DNA of 35,474 nucleotides from Pseudomonadales bacterium (GTDB lineage Bacteria; Pseudomonadota; Gammaproteobacteria; Pseudomonadales; Azotimanducaceae): NCBI GenBank assembly GCA_029248675.1, contig JAQWIX010000102.1, positions 1 to 35,474 of the forward strand, read 5' to 3'. Shown piece by piece: positions 20,391 to 29,050 of this stretch (position 1 is its first letter; each line of letters starts with the position of its first letter). The notes under the pieces were generated by a model. It saw only the letters and a program-made list of their open reading frames with translations, ran no database searches and was not told where the DNA came from. The position numbers and the translations under genes were made by a program.

Positions 20391-22007
20391 TCAATCGTGG
20401 CCGATACCGCGGATCAAATCCGCCATCCGCTCAGCCATCATTATGGTGGGCGCATTTAGATTTCCGTTTGTAATGTGCGGGAAGATCGATGAATCCACAA
20501 CTCTCAAACAGCTGACGCCTTGCACCTGTCCCGATGAATTAACTACAGCTTCATCATCGGCCCCCATACGGCAGGTGCCGCAAGGGTGATAGGCGCTCTC
20601 CGCATGGGCAGCCACAAAGGCATCCAGTTGTTCATCGGTTTGAGCGTCTGCGCCTGGGCTCAACTCCGGTCCTCGCAGGGCATCCAGAGCTGGTTGGGCA
20701 AAGATTGCCCGAGACTTACGAATAGCCGCTCTAAAGACTCGCCAGTCATCCGCATGACTCATGTAGTTAAAGACTATCTTCGGCGCGTCATCAGGAGAAT
20801 TGCTTCTCAAGGTTACCGAACCGCGGCTCTTGGGTAGCATGGGCCCAACATGAACTTGAAAACCATGTCCGCGTGCTTTAGCTGAGCCATCGTAGGACAT
20901 GGCGGTGGGCAGGAAATGGAATTGAATATCTGGCTGAGATTGGTGCTCATCACTGCGTATAAAGCCTCCAACCTCAAAGTGGTTAGTAGCCCCTAACCCA
21001 GTTTGATTATAGAACCATTGAATGCCGATTTTTGCGCGCCCCAGTAAACCCAGATGTTTATGCAGGGAAATGGGTGTAGTGCACGCTTGCTGAACATAAA
21101 CCTCCAAATGATCCATGAGGTTTTGACCGACGCCAGGGCTATCTGAAACCACCTCAATACCCAGGGACCTTAGATGGCTCTCGGGGCCAATGCCTGAAAG
21201 CATCAACAGCTGAGGCGAGTTAATGGCTCCCGCAGATAAAATGACCTCTCGCCGAGCCTGTATACTGACTTCCTTACCGGCAATTCGGGCAACCAGTCCC
21301 CGGGCTTGTCCGTCGCGGATGTCGATGCGCGTTGCTTGTGCGTGGGTAAGCACACGCAAGTTCGGCCGACTGACGGCTGGTCTCAGGTAGGCCCGGGAGG
21401 ACGAGGAGCGGCGACCTTGAGCAACGGTCATGGGCATAGGACCAAACCCCTCTTGTTGCTCGCCGTTCAAGTCTGGTGTGTAGGGGTAGCCGGCCTCTTT
21501 AGTAGCCTGTAAAAACGAGCCGTAGAGGGGGTTTTTTAGTTGCCCCGTCGTGGTGCCCAGCAACCCTGACCCACCACGATAGGCATCAGCGTTGCGCCCC
21601 TCATCGGCGCACTGAGCTTTTTTAAAGTACGGCAATACCGAGTGGTAATCCCAGCCATCGGCGCCCAAATCCGCCCAGCGATCAAAATCCGCTTGGTTAC
21701 CGCGTACATATACCATGCCGTTAATGGACGAGGACCCGCCCAGCACCCGGCCCCGAGGACAAGCCAGTTGCCTGTTGTTCATGGCAGGCTCAGGCTCGCT
21801 GGCATAGCACCAATCGAACTTAGGCTGCCCCATGGGGAGATAAAATGCCGAAGGCATATCGAGTTGCCAGCTGCCGTCCGACCCGCCCGCTTCCAGCAGC
21901 AGCACCGACACGTTGGGATCTTCACTTAGTCTATTCGCTAAAACGCAGCCTGCGGAGCCGGCGCCTACAATAATGTAATCGGCCTTCAACTGTTCTGGCT
22001 CCACCAC
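20391..22007 (-). CDS. GMC-family FAD-dependent oxidoreductase (choline/alcohol dehydrogenase-like)
   Basis: DYIIVGAGSAGCVLANRLSEDPNVSVLLLEAGG, PRGRVLGGSSSINGMVYVRGN, YHPCGTCRMGADDEAVV. Confidence 0.95.
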   Translation of the reverse strand: MVEPEQLKADYIIVGAGSAGCVLANRLSEDPNVSVLLLEAGGSDGSWQLDMPSAFYLPMGQPKFDWCYASEPEPAMNNRQLACPRGRVLGGSSSINGMVYVRGNQADFDRWADLGADGWDYHSVLPYFKKAQCADEGRNADAYRGGSGLLGTTTGQLKNPLYGSFLQATKEAGYPYTPDLNGEQQEGFGPMPMTVAQGRRSSSSRAYLRPAVSRPNLRVLTHAQATRIDIRDGQARGLVARIAGKEVSIQARREVILSAGAINSPQLLMLSGIGPESHLRSLGIEVVSDSPGVGQNLMDHLEVYVQQACTTPISLHKHLGLLGRAKIGIQWFYNQTGLGATNHFEVGGFIRSDEHQSQPDIQFHFLPTAMSYDGSAKARGHGFQVHVGPMLPKSRGSVTLRSNSPDDAPKIVFNYMSHADDWRVFRAAIRKSRAIFAQPALDALRGPELSPGADAQTDEQLDAFVAAHAESAYHPCGTCRMGADDEAVVNSSGQVQGVSCLRVVDSSIFPHITNGNLNAPTIMMAERMADLIRGIGHD

Positions 22008-22042
22008 GGTAATAATTGGAAAATGAATAGATACCTAGCGGA

Positions 22043-22258
22043 CTACGTCAGTCGTTGAACATCAATGTGTTGCACATTGATCGAGCTTACTTCGTAATCA
22101 ATAAAGTTCTTGACGTAGTCGGAGTCTTTTTCAGCGGCTAGCGCGCCGAGGGCGGTGGAGATCAGAGCTTCTAGCATTCCTGCTGCATCGGCTCCGTACT
22201 CGCCTGCGTTTTCGCTTAAATTCGCGACGGTTTCTTTCGCCACACTCCACTTCGACAT
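22043..22258 (-). CDS. Small hypothetical protein (71 aa)
   Basis: MSKWSVAKETVANLSENAGEYGADAAGMLEALISTALGALAAEKDSDYVKNFIDYEVSSINVQHIDVQRLT; good Shine-Dalgarno (aaaggagaatcgagcATG) directly after lysC. Confidence 0.7.
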   Translation of the reverse strand: MSKWSVAKETVANLSENAGEYGADAAGMLEALISTALGALAAEKDSDYVKNFIDYEVSSINVQHIDVQRLT

Positions 22259-22298
22259 GCTCGATTCTCCTTTCGGTTAATCCAAAGACCTCAGAGGT

Positions 22299-23525
22299 TC
22301 ACGCCGGCTCTTGATGAAGGTTAAACGCATCGTGTAGAGCACGAACTGCCAGTTCGACATATCGCTCGGCGATCACTACTGAAATTTTTATTTCAGAGGT
22401 CGAGATCATTTGGATATTAATGTTCTCGGTTGCTAGCCTGTCAAATACCTTGGTAGCGACCCCCGCATGGGAGCGCATTCCGACCCCAACAATGGAGACC
22501 TTGGCTATCGCATTGTCACCGGTGACCGTCCTGGCACTGATGTCAGCCGCCACCTCTTTGAGCAAATCCAGCGTTGTATCGTAGTCTTGACGTTTGACGG
22601 TGAAAGTAAAGTCCGTCATCCCGTCCACACCGGTATTTTGCACGATCATGTCGACTTCAATACTTTTTGCGCCCACAGGACCGAGGATTTTTGAGGCGAT
22701 GCCGGGAACATCCGGCACACCCGCTACTGTGATTTTCGCTTCGTCCACTGCGTGGGCGATGCCCGAAACTTCTGCTTGTTCCATGGTTTCGCTCTCCAAT
22801 GTAATCAGGGTCCCGGGACCGGGAATAAAGGTCGACATTACCCGCAGGGGTACGCGGTAGCGACCGGCAAATTCAACAGACCGCGGGTGTAAGACTTTTG
22901 AACCGAGACTGGCGAGTTCCAGCATTTCCTCGAAGGTAATTTGGCTGAGCCGACGCGCGCCTTCGACAATTCTTGGATCGGTTGTGTACACCCCTTCAAC
23001 GTCGGTGCAAATCTCGCATTCATCAGCGCTTAGAGCGGCTGCTAAGGCCACCGCCGAGGTATCCGAACCGCCCCGACCTAGGGTCGTAATGTCCCCTTGA
23101 TCGTTCACGCCTTGAAAGCCCGCCACCACAGGAATGACCCCTTGGTCGATGTCCTGCCGCAGTTTTTCCACTTCGATCTGTTCGATTCGCGCCCGACCGT
23201 GAGCACTGTCCGTACGAAAGCGAATCTGATCCGCAAGATACGACTTGGCCGTAAGGCCGAGCTCGAGTAAGGCGATGCTCAGCAAGGCGACGGTCACTTG
23301 CTCACCAGACGAGGTAAGCACGTCCATTTCACGAGCACTGGGTCGATCTCCCCCAAGCTCTCGCCCCATGGCAACCAGTCGATTGGTCTCCCCAGACATT
23401 GCCGATACTACGACCACCACTTGGTGCCCGCGAGCCTGATAGCCCGCCACACGCTGAGCAACTTGGGCAATGCGCTCGGTTGTGCCTACGCTGGTGCCGC
23501 CATATTTTTGAACAATCAATCCCAT
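22299..23525 (-). CDS. lysC: Aspartate kinase with two ACT domains
   Basis: MGLIVQKYGGTSVGTTERI, FQGVNDQGDITTLGRGGSDTSAVALAAAL, C-terminal ACT repeats; start placed at 23525 instead of the 23549 of the ORF track. Confidence 0.95.
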   Translation of the reverse strand: MGLIVQKYGGTSVGTTERIAQVAQRVAGYQARGHQVVVVVSAMSGETNRLVAMGRELGGDRPSAREMDVLTSSGEQVTVALLSIALLELGLTAKSYLADQIRFRTDSAHGRARIEQIEVEKLRQDIDQGVIPVVAGFQGVNDQGDITTLGRGGSDTSAVALAAALSADECEICTDVEGVYTTDPRIVEGARRLSQITFEEMLELASLGSKVLHPRSVEFAGRYRVPLRVMSTFIPGPGTLITLESETMEQAEVSGIAHAVDEAKITVAGVPDVPGIASKILGPVGAKSIEVDMIVQNTGVDGMTDFTFTVKRQDYDTTLDLLKEVAADISARTVTGDNAIAKVSIVGVGMRSHAGVATKVFDRLATENINIQMISTSEIKISVVIAERYVELAVRALHDAFNLHQEPA

Positions 23526-23597
23526 GTTGTTTCCTGCAAGAAAAAGCACATCAACCTGCGCGCCGTCAAAGAGTGTCGCCGCGCCGATCTCAATCAG

Positions 23598-26216
23598 TTA
23601 AGAAGCGAGTTTGTCTTCAACCCACTCGCGAGCCGCGGCAAGAGCTTGCTCTACCGCCTCGGTTTTGTCCCCACCGCCGGCTCGGGCTAAGTCCGGTCTG
23701 CCACCGCCCTTGGCACCCACCACGGGCGCTACGGTTTGCAGCAGTTCGGCGGCTGACAGCCGCTGGGACAGGGCCTTGTTGGTGGCCGCAGCCAGACCGA
23801 CCTTGCCACTATCAACCACGGCGAGCACCACCAACACATCGCCCTGCACTTTCGCCAGCAGACTTTCTAGGACTTTCATCATGGATTTGTTATCACCCTC
23901 GACCTGAGCCGCAAGGACGCTGATGCCGTTAATTTGCACCGCCTCGTTAATTAGGTCCGTGCCCTTGCTCGCTGCCAACTGCTGACCCATTTGTTCAAGC
24001 TGACGAGACAGATCTTTGTTTTCGGCTACCAGCTGCTGAACTTTGTTGACTAACTCTCGTCGACTGACCTTCAAAGTTTGACCTACGGTGATCAGGTCTT
24101 GTTGATCCTCGCGGATCAGTTCAAGCGCAGCACCGCCGGTCACTGCCTCAATGCGGCGAATCCCGGCGGCGATACCACCCTCGCTAACAATTCGGAATAA
24201 ACCAATATCACCAGTGCGTTCCACATGGGTACCGCCACACAGCTCCATGGAAAAACCATCGCCCATGCTCAGCACCCGAACCTCGTCGCCGTATTTCTCG
24301 CCAAATAGCGCCGTCGCCCCGCCCTGCACCGCTTCGTCGTAACCCAACAGCTGGGTATTCACGGAGCTGTTTAGACGAACCTGCTGATTTACTAGATCCT
24401 CTATCCGTTGCAGCTCTTGGGCATCGACGATGGCCGTATGGGCAAAGTCGAAGCGTAGCTTTTCAGCGTTCACCAGAGAGCCCTTTTGCTGCACATGGTC
24501 ACCTAGCACGTCGCGCAGGGCCGCATGTAACAAGTGAGTGGCCGAATGATTAGCGCGGGTCTTGCTGCGCGTCAGCTCATCTACTGACGCCTCTAGGATG
24601 TCTCCAGGACTAATTACGCCTTGGGTAAGCTGGCCAATGTGCAGATACTGATCTCCACTTATTTGGGTGTCGGTAACCGCAAACCGACCGGCCTTGCCCA
24701 CTAGGGCTCCCACATCACCGACCTGCCCACCGCTTTCCGCGTAGAAGGCTGTTTGATTGAGCACCACAACACCAGAATCGTTGCCCGCATCAAGACAGGA
24801 CAGTGGCTCTCCCTCGCTATCAAATACAGCGATCACTTGAGCGTTATTAGCCAGCTGTTCATAACCGCAAAACTCTACCTTGTCTTTCACGCTGATCTTT
24901 TGACCCAGGCTGGTAGAAAAACTGGTGGCCGCTCGGCCCCGCGCCCGCTGCTCTTCCATCGCGACGTCAAATCCCGCCTGATCCACTTCCATATTTAACT
25001 CGCGAGCAACGTCGGCGGTTAAGTCCACGGGAAACCCATAGGTATCGTACAGTTTAAAAGCAACATCACCGGGCAGCGTGGTTCCGGAAACGTCCCCCAA
25101 CTCCTTTTTCAACAGCGCCATACCCTGATTTAAGGTCTCACTGAATCGCGCCTCCTCATCGGCAAGGGCTTTTACCACCTCATCGGCACGTTCGCTCAGC
25201 AACGGGTAGGCATCGCCCATTTCCTCTACCAGCACAGGTACGAGTTTGTGGAAGAAATCCCCTTTGATGTTGAGCTTATAACCATGGCGCAGGCCACGCC
25301 GAATAATTCTGCGCAGCACATAGGCTCGATCTTCGTTTCCCGGCAGTACCCCGTCCGCAATGAGAAACGCACTGCTGCGAATGTGGTCGGCTATCACCCG
25401 TAGAGAGGCTGTATTGAGCACCTCCTTTTGATCCGTGATACCCGCGTGGTTACCAGCCTCGCGCATCAACCGCGCAAACAAATCGATTTCGTAGTTGCTG
25501 TGCACGCCCTGAAGGATGACAGCCATTCGCTCCAAACCCATACCCGTATCAACACCGGGCTGAGGCAGAGAATCCATACTACCGTCGGCATTGCGGTCAA
25601 ACTGGGGGAACACGAGGTTTTGAAATTCAATGAAGCGATCGCCGTCTTCGTCCGCTGACCCGGGCGGGCCTCCAGCGATGCTTGGTCCATGATCTTAAAA
25701 CAATTCTGTGCAGGGACCACAAGGGCCCGTGTCACCCATGGTCCAAAAGTTTTCCTCTAAGTCGATGACGCGCTCAGCCGGAATACCTACTTTGTCCTGC
25801 CAGATTTTTCGTGACTCCCCATCACTGGGGTGAACCGTAATCAGTATTTTGCTGGCATCAAGGCCAACGGTATCTGTGGCGAACTCCCAAGCCCAGGTAA
25901 TGGTTTCTTCCTTAAAGTAGTCACCAAAACTGAAGTTGCCCATCATCTCAAAAAAAGTGTGGTGACGGGCCGTATAGCCAACGTTTTCAAGGTCATTGTG
26001 CTTTCCCCCAGCCCGCACACATCGCTGAGCCGAGGTGGCTCGCGTATAGCCCGGATCCGATTTTCCAAGCAGAGGGTCCTTGAATTGATTCATGCCAGCG
26101 TTGGTAAACAACAATGTTGGATCGTTGTTTGGCACCAGTGAGCTGGAAGGCACGATGCGATGCCCTTTGGACTCATAAAAGGCGAGAAAAGCATTGCGTA
26201 AATCAGCGGTTTTCAT
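23598..26216 (-). pseudogene. alaS: Alanyl-tRNA synthetase gene interrupted by a single in-frame TAA (25695-25697)
   Basis: N-terminal part [19 protein letters not shown]...[10 protein letters not shown], then TAA, then in the same frame DHGPSIAGGPPGSADEDGDRFIEFQNLVFPQFDRNADGSM... continuing to the normal C-terminus (stop at 23598). 'pseudogene' means disrupted as sequenced; sequencing error not excluded. Confidence 0.9.
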
Positions 26217-26380
26217 GGTGTAAAGACTGGTCATTCAAGGAGCGCGAACTATAGAGCATTCCTAGGGCATTTGGCAGGACTGCCAGACCCGAGAAGGCTG
26301 AAAAAACTCGCCCCTGAGCGGACAGAACAGGCCATTTTCAAGCCGATAAACGTGATGCTTTAACGGCTTGATATCGAGGC

Positions 26381-27124
26381 CTAGTCGAAATTCGAGTCTG
26401 ACCCTGCTTTTGCCTCGGCTTCTCGTAACACTTGATCTATGACTTTGGAGGCCAACCCACCTGAGAAACCTCTGCGAGCTAACAGCCTAGCCAAGCGCCC
26501 TCGGGCCTTTTGCCGCTCTTTCCATTGATCGTCCACCTGATCGTCTCGACTCGCGGAGGGTCCCGCGTCCAAAAAGGCATCGTCCTGAACGAACTCTGCA
26601 TCATCTAGTGGATCTGAGGGGTTTTGCAAGGAACGTCGTTTCGGCCTGTGGGCTTTTTGTGCTTGGGCCAGGGCGCGCTCAAACCACTGCTCTTGATAAG
26701 GCTCTAGCAAGGCTTCGACCAACTCGGTGCCTAAGCCATTTTGTTCGAGCTCTCGAGCGATGAAGCCCGGGCCATAACCACGCTCGACTCGGCTGCGACA
26801 AAATGCTTCGCCATAACGCTCGTCATCAAGCACTTTAAGGCTAACCAACTCTGCAACCACGGCGTCTATTGCTTCCGCGCTAAAACGCCGGGAGAGCTTG
26901 TTCGCCAACTCCAGCCTACTGTACTCGCGCCCAGCCAGTAGGCGCACTCCAGCCGCCATACACTTAGCATAGCCACCATCGGCGGCTTTGCTGTTCTGTT
27001 CCTTACGTGACGCGTCCCTTTGCGGCGTGTAGGAGCGTTCTTGGCGCTGACCTTTGCGCCTACCAACGCCGCCTCGACTACGCTCATCGCTGGACTGACG
27101 AGGTTCTGCCCAATCGCTTGTCAT
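26381..27124 (-). CDS. recX: Regulatory protein RecX
   Basis: CMAAGVRLLAGREYSRLELANKLSRRFSAEAIDAVVAELVSLKVLDDERYGEAFCRSRVERGYGPGFIARELEQNGL; located downstream of recA. Confidence 0.9.
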   Translation of the reverse strand: MTSDWAEPRQSSDERSRGGVGRRKGQRQERSYTPQRDASRKEQNSKAADGGYAKCMAAGVRLLAGREYSRLELANKLSRRFSAEAIDAVVAELVSLKVLDDERYGEAFCRSRVERGYGPGFIARELEQNGLGTELVEALLEPYQEQWFERALAQAQKAHRPKRRSLQNPSDPLDDAEFVQDDAFLDAGPSASRDDQVDDQWKERQKARGRLARLLARRGFSGGLASKVIDQVLREAEAKAGSDSNFD

Positions 27125-27163
27125 GTCGCTCTCTATTTGTTTTGGCTTCGGTTTAGCTCGGTC

Positions 27164-27268
27164 TTTGAGTACATGGTCTTTGGCTGTCTGATTTTTGGTT
27201 GTCTGAACTTTGGTTATCTGATTCTTAACCGGCTGGGCTTGGATTGCCTGATCTTGGATTCACTCGGT
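27164..27268. repeat. Seven degenerate 15-nt tandem units in the recA-recX intergenic region
   Basis: TTTGAGTACATGGTC / TTTGGCTGTCTGATT / TTTGGTTGTCTGAAC / TTTGGTTATCTGATT / CTTAACCGGCTGGGC / TTGGATTGCCTGATC / TTGGATTCACTCGGT. Confidence 0.8.
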
Positions 27269-27322
27269 CATTGGCAATCCCAACGCCGGTTAGAGAAGCA
27301 TCCATTTCAACTGCATCAGTGC

Positions 27323-27351
27323 AACAACACCGTCATGAAGACGGTGTTGTT
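27323..27351 (-). terminator. recA-recX intergenic hairpin (leaky terminator/attenuator)
   Basis: 12-bp perfect stem aacaacaccgtc-atgaa-gacggtgttgtt immediately downstream of the recA stop on the minus strand; weak U-tract. Confidence 0.8.
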
Positions 27352-27373
27352 TACGCCCAGTAAAGCGACGGCC

Positions 27374-28486
27374 CTACAGCGGCGCTGCGGGCCCTTCGCC
27401 AAGAACCGCATTGTCCGCGTCTAACGTTTCAACTTTTTCGTTGCCATCGTTAGGCCCGGGCATCAGTTGCTGCCGGATGCGGCCTTCAATCTCTTCTTTC
27501 AACTCAGGATGGTCATCAAGAAAGTCTGCGGCGTTCTTCCGGCCCTGACCGATACGTTCGCCGTTATAGGAGTACCACGCACCGGATTTCTCCACCATAT
27601 TCTGCTCAACGCCCAGCTCTAAAATCTCGCCGGTACGATGAATGCCTTGACCGTAGAGAATTTGGAACTCGGTCTGTCTAAAAGGCGGGGCAACCTTGTT
27701 TTTCACGACCTTCACTCGCGTTTCGTTGCCCACAACTTCATCACCGTTCTTGACCGCGCCAATTCGGAGAATGTCCAAACGAACCGACGAATAAAACTTC
27801 AACGCGTTACCGCCGGTAGTCGTTTCCGGTGAGCCAAACATGACGCCGATCTTCATTCGGATTTGGTTAATGAATACAACCAGGGTATTGGATTGCTTGA
27901 TGTTTCCGGTCATCTTTCGCAGCGCCTGACTCATCAAGCGAGCCTGCAAGCCAACGTGGCTATCACCCATATCCCCTTCGATTTCCGCACGCGGGGTAAG
28001 CGCCGCCACAGAGTCTACAATGACTACGTCAACTGCGGCTGACCGCACCAACATGTCACAGATTTCCAGCGCTTGTTCGCCGGTATCGGGCTGAGACACC
28101 AGCAAATCGTCTGTATTTACTCCTAGGGCCTGAGCATACAGTGGGTCAAGAGCGTGCTCTGCGTCGATGAAGGCACAGGTGCCCCCGGCTTTTTGCGCTT
28201 CAGCAATCACTTGCAGGGTTAGCGTCGTTTTGCCCGAAGACTCTGGCCCGTAGATCTCAACGACCCGTCCTTTTGGCAACCCGCCAATACCCAAAGCCAC
28301 ATCCAAGCCCAATGACCCAGTGGAGATAGAAGGTATGGTGACCAGTTCCTTATCCCCGAGCCTCATCATTGAGCCCTTTCCGAACTGGCGCTCGATTTGG
28401 GCGAGGGCAGCGCTCAGCGCTCGCTCTTTTTCCGGGCTCCCTTTTTCGGAACTAGTTACACTGGTCTTTGTACTTTCTTTAGCCAT
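27374..28486 (-). CDS. recA: Recombinase RecA
   Basis: [94 protein letters not shown]-like region. Confidence 0.99.
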   Translation of the reverse strand: MAKESTKTSVTSSEKGSPEKERALSAALAQIERQFGKGSMMRLGDKELVTIPSISTGSLGLDVALGIGGLPKGRVVEIYGPESSGKTTLTLQVIAEAQKAGGTCAFIDAEHALDPLYAQALGVNTDDLLVSQPDTGEQALEICDMLVRSAAVDVVIVDSVAALTPRAEIEGDMGDSHVGLQARLMSQALRKMTGNIKQSNTLVVFINQIRMKIGVMFGSPETTTGGNALKFYSSVRLDILRIGAVKNGDEVVGNETRVKVVKNKVAPPFRQTEFQILYGQGIHRTGEILELGVEQNMVEKSGAWYSYNGERIGQGRKNAADFLDDHPELKEEIEGRIRQQLMPGPNDGNEKVETLDADNAVLGEGPAAPL

Positions 28487-28586
28487 CGTTTTCCCTCGGA
28501 TTCTATTTCGATTGGTTAATTGTTTGCGTGCCGTCTGGCTGTCTGGGCACTGGTTGGTTATCTGGTTTTGCCATTTGACCCGTCGG

Positions 28587-28628
28587 CTTCTTTTAATTCT
28601 CTTCTTTTGATTCTCTTCTTTTAATTTC
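28587..28628. repeat. Three 14-nt tandem units in the recA 5' leader
   Basis: CTTCTTTTAATTCT / CTTCTTTTGATTCT / CTTCTTTTAATTTC (purine-rich on the recA sense strand). Confidence 0.85.
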
Positions 28629-28767
28629 TTGGTTTTTTCTTGGTGTTTTTTTCAGGGGGGTTCGCTTTTTTCTTAGCGTTTTTTTCTTGGCGTTCTCGTC
28701 CTCTGTACCATTGTCCGGTTGCTGTACCGACGCCCGAAACTTTCACCCACCGCCCAACTTGTGTCAG

Positions 28768-28787
28768 TACTGTATATCCATTCAGTA
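28768..28787. promoter_or_regulatory. LexA (SOS) box-like palindrome in the recA-mutS divergent intergenic region
   Basis: TACTGTATATCCATTCAGTA; compared with the E. coli recA box TACTGTATGAGCATACAGTA it matches 16 of 20 positions by eye; core CTGT-N8-TCAG vs CTGT-N8-ACAG. Confidence 0.8.
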
Positions 28788-29050
28788 GTTCTCGCAAGAC
28801 ACCATTTGAACACATTACGCCCCAACAATTCCCGCAACCTAACGGCGGGTTTTAAGCAAACAGACCCGTTGCATGCCACGTTCGCTTCACACACGCATTT
28901 TCCGCAGCTGGTGCCGCCCCTTTTCGCACCTTGTGATGCGCTCGAGACGGTTACCGGTTGACGATTCTTCATTCGGTGTAGTGTACTGCTGCACCTGTTG
29001 TGCTCATGCATCACTTACCCTGAGTTCTGTCTATCTGCCTTGGAAACCTC

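Noticed and set aside
23399-23923. 174-aa plus-strand ORF antisense to lysC/alaS
   Set aside because: Pro/Arg-rich antisense artefact of GC-rich coding sequence.
25695-25697. Selenocysteine or pyrrolysine recoding at the alaS stop
   Set aside because: The codon is UAA, not UGA or UAG, and the expected residue is Tyr.
25466-25735. Frameshift explanation for the broken alaS
   Set aside because: The codon count shows the frame is the same on both sides of the TAA, so a substitution and not an indel explains the break; the 89-aa ORF in the other frame is spurious.
27020-27424. Plus-strand 134-aa ORF with pentapeptide-like repeats
   Set aside because: It overlaps the 5' end of recX and 3' end of recA in antisense; the repeat pattern is explained by the 15-nt DNA periodicity, and no convincing RBS supports it.
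28587-28700. CRISPR-like array upstream of recA
   Set aside because: Units are only about 14 nt and contiguous without unique spacers; no cas genes nearby.
28673-29014. 113-aa minus-strand ORF in the recA-mutS intergenic region
   Set aside because: Spans the LexA-like box and the probable divergent promoters; no homology recognised, low-complexity C-terminus.
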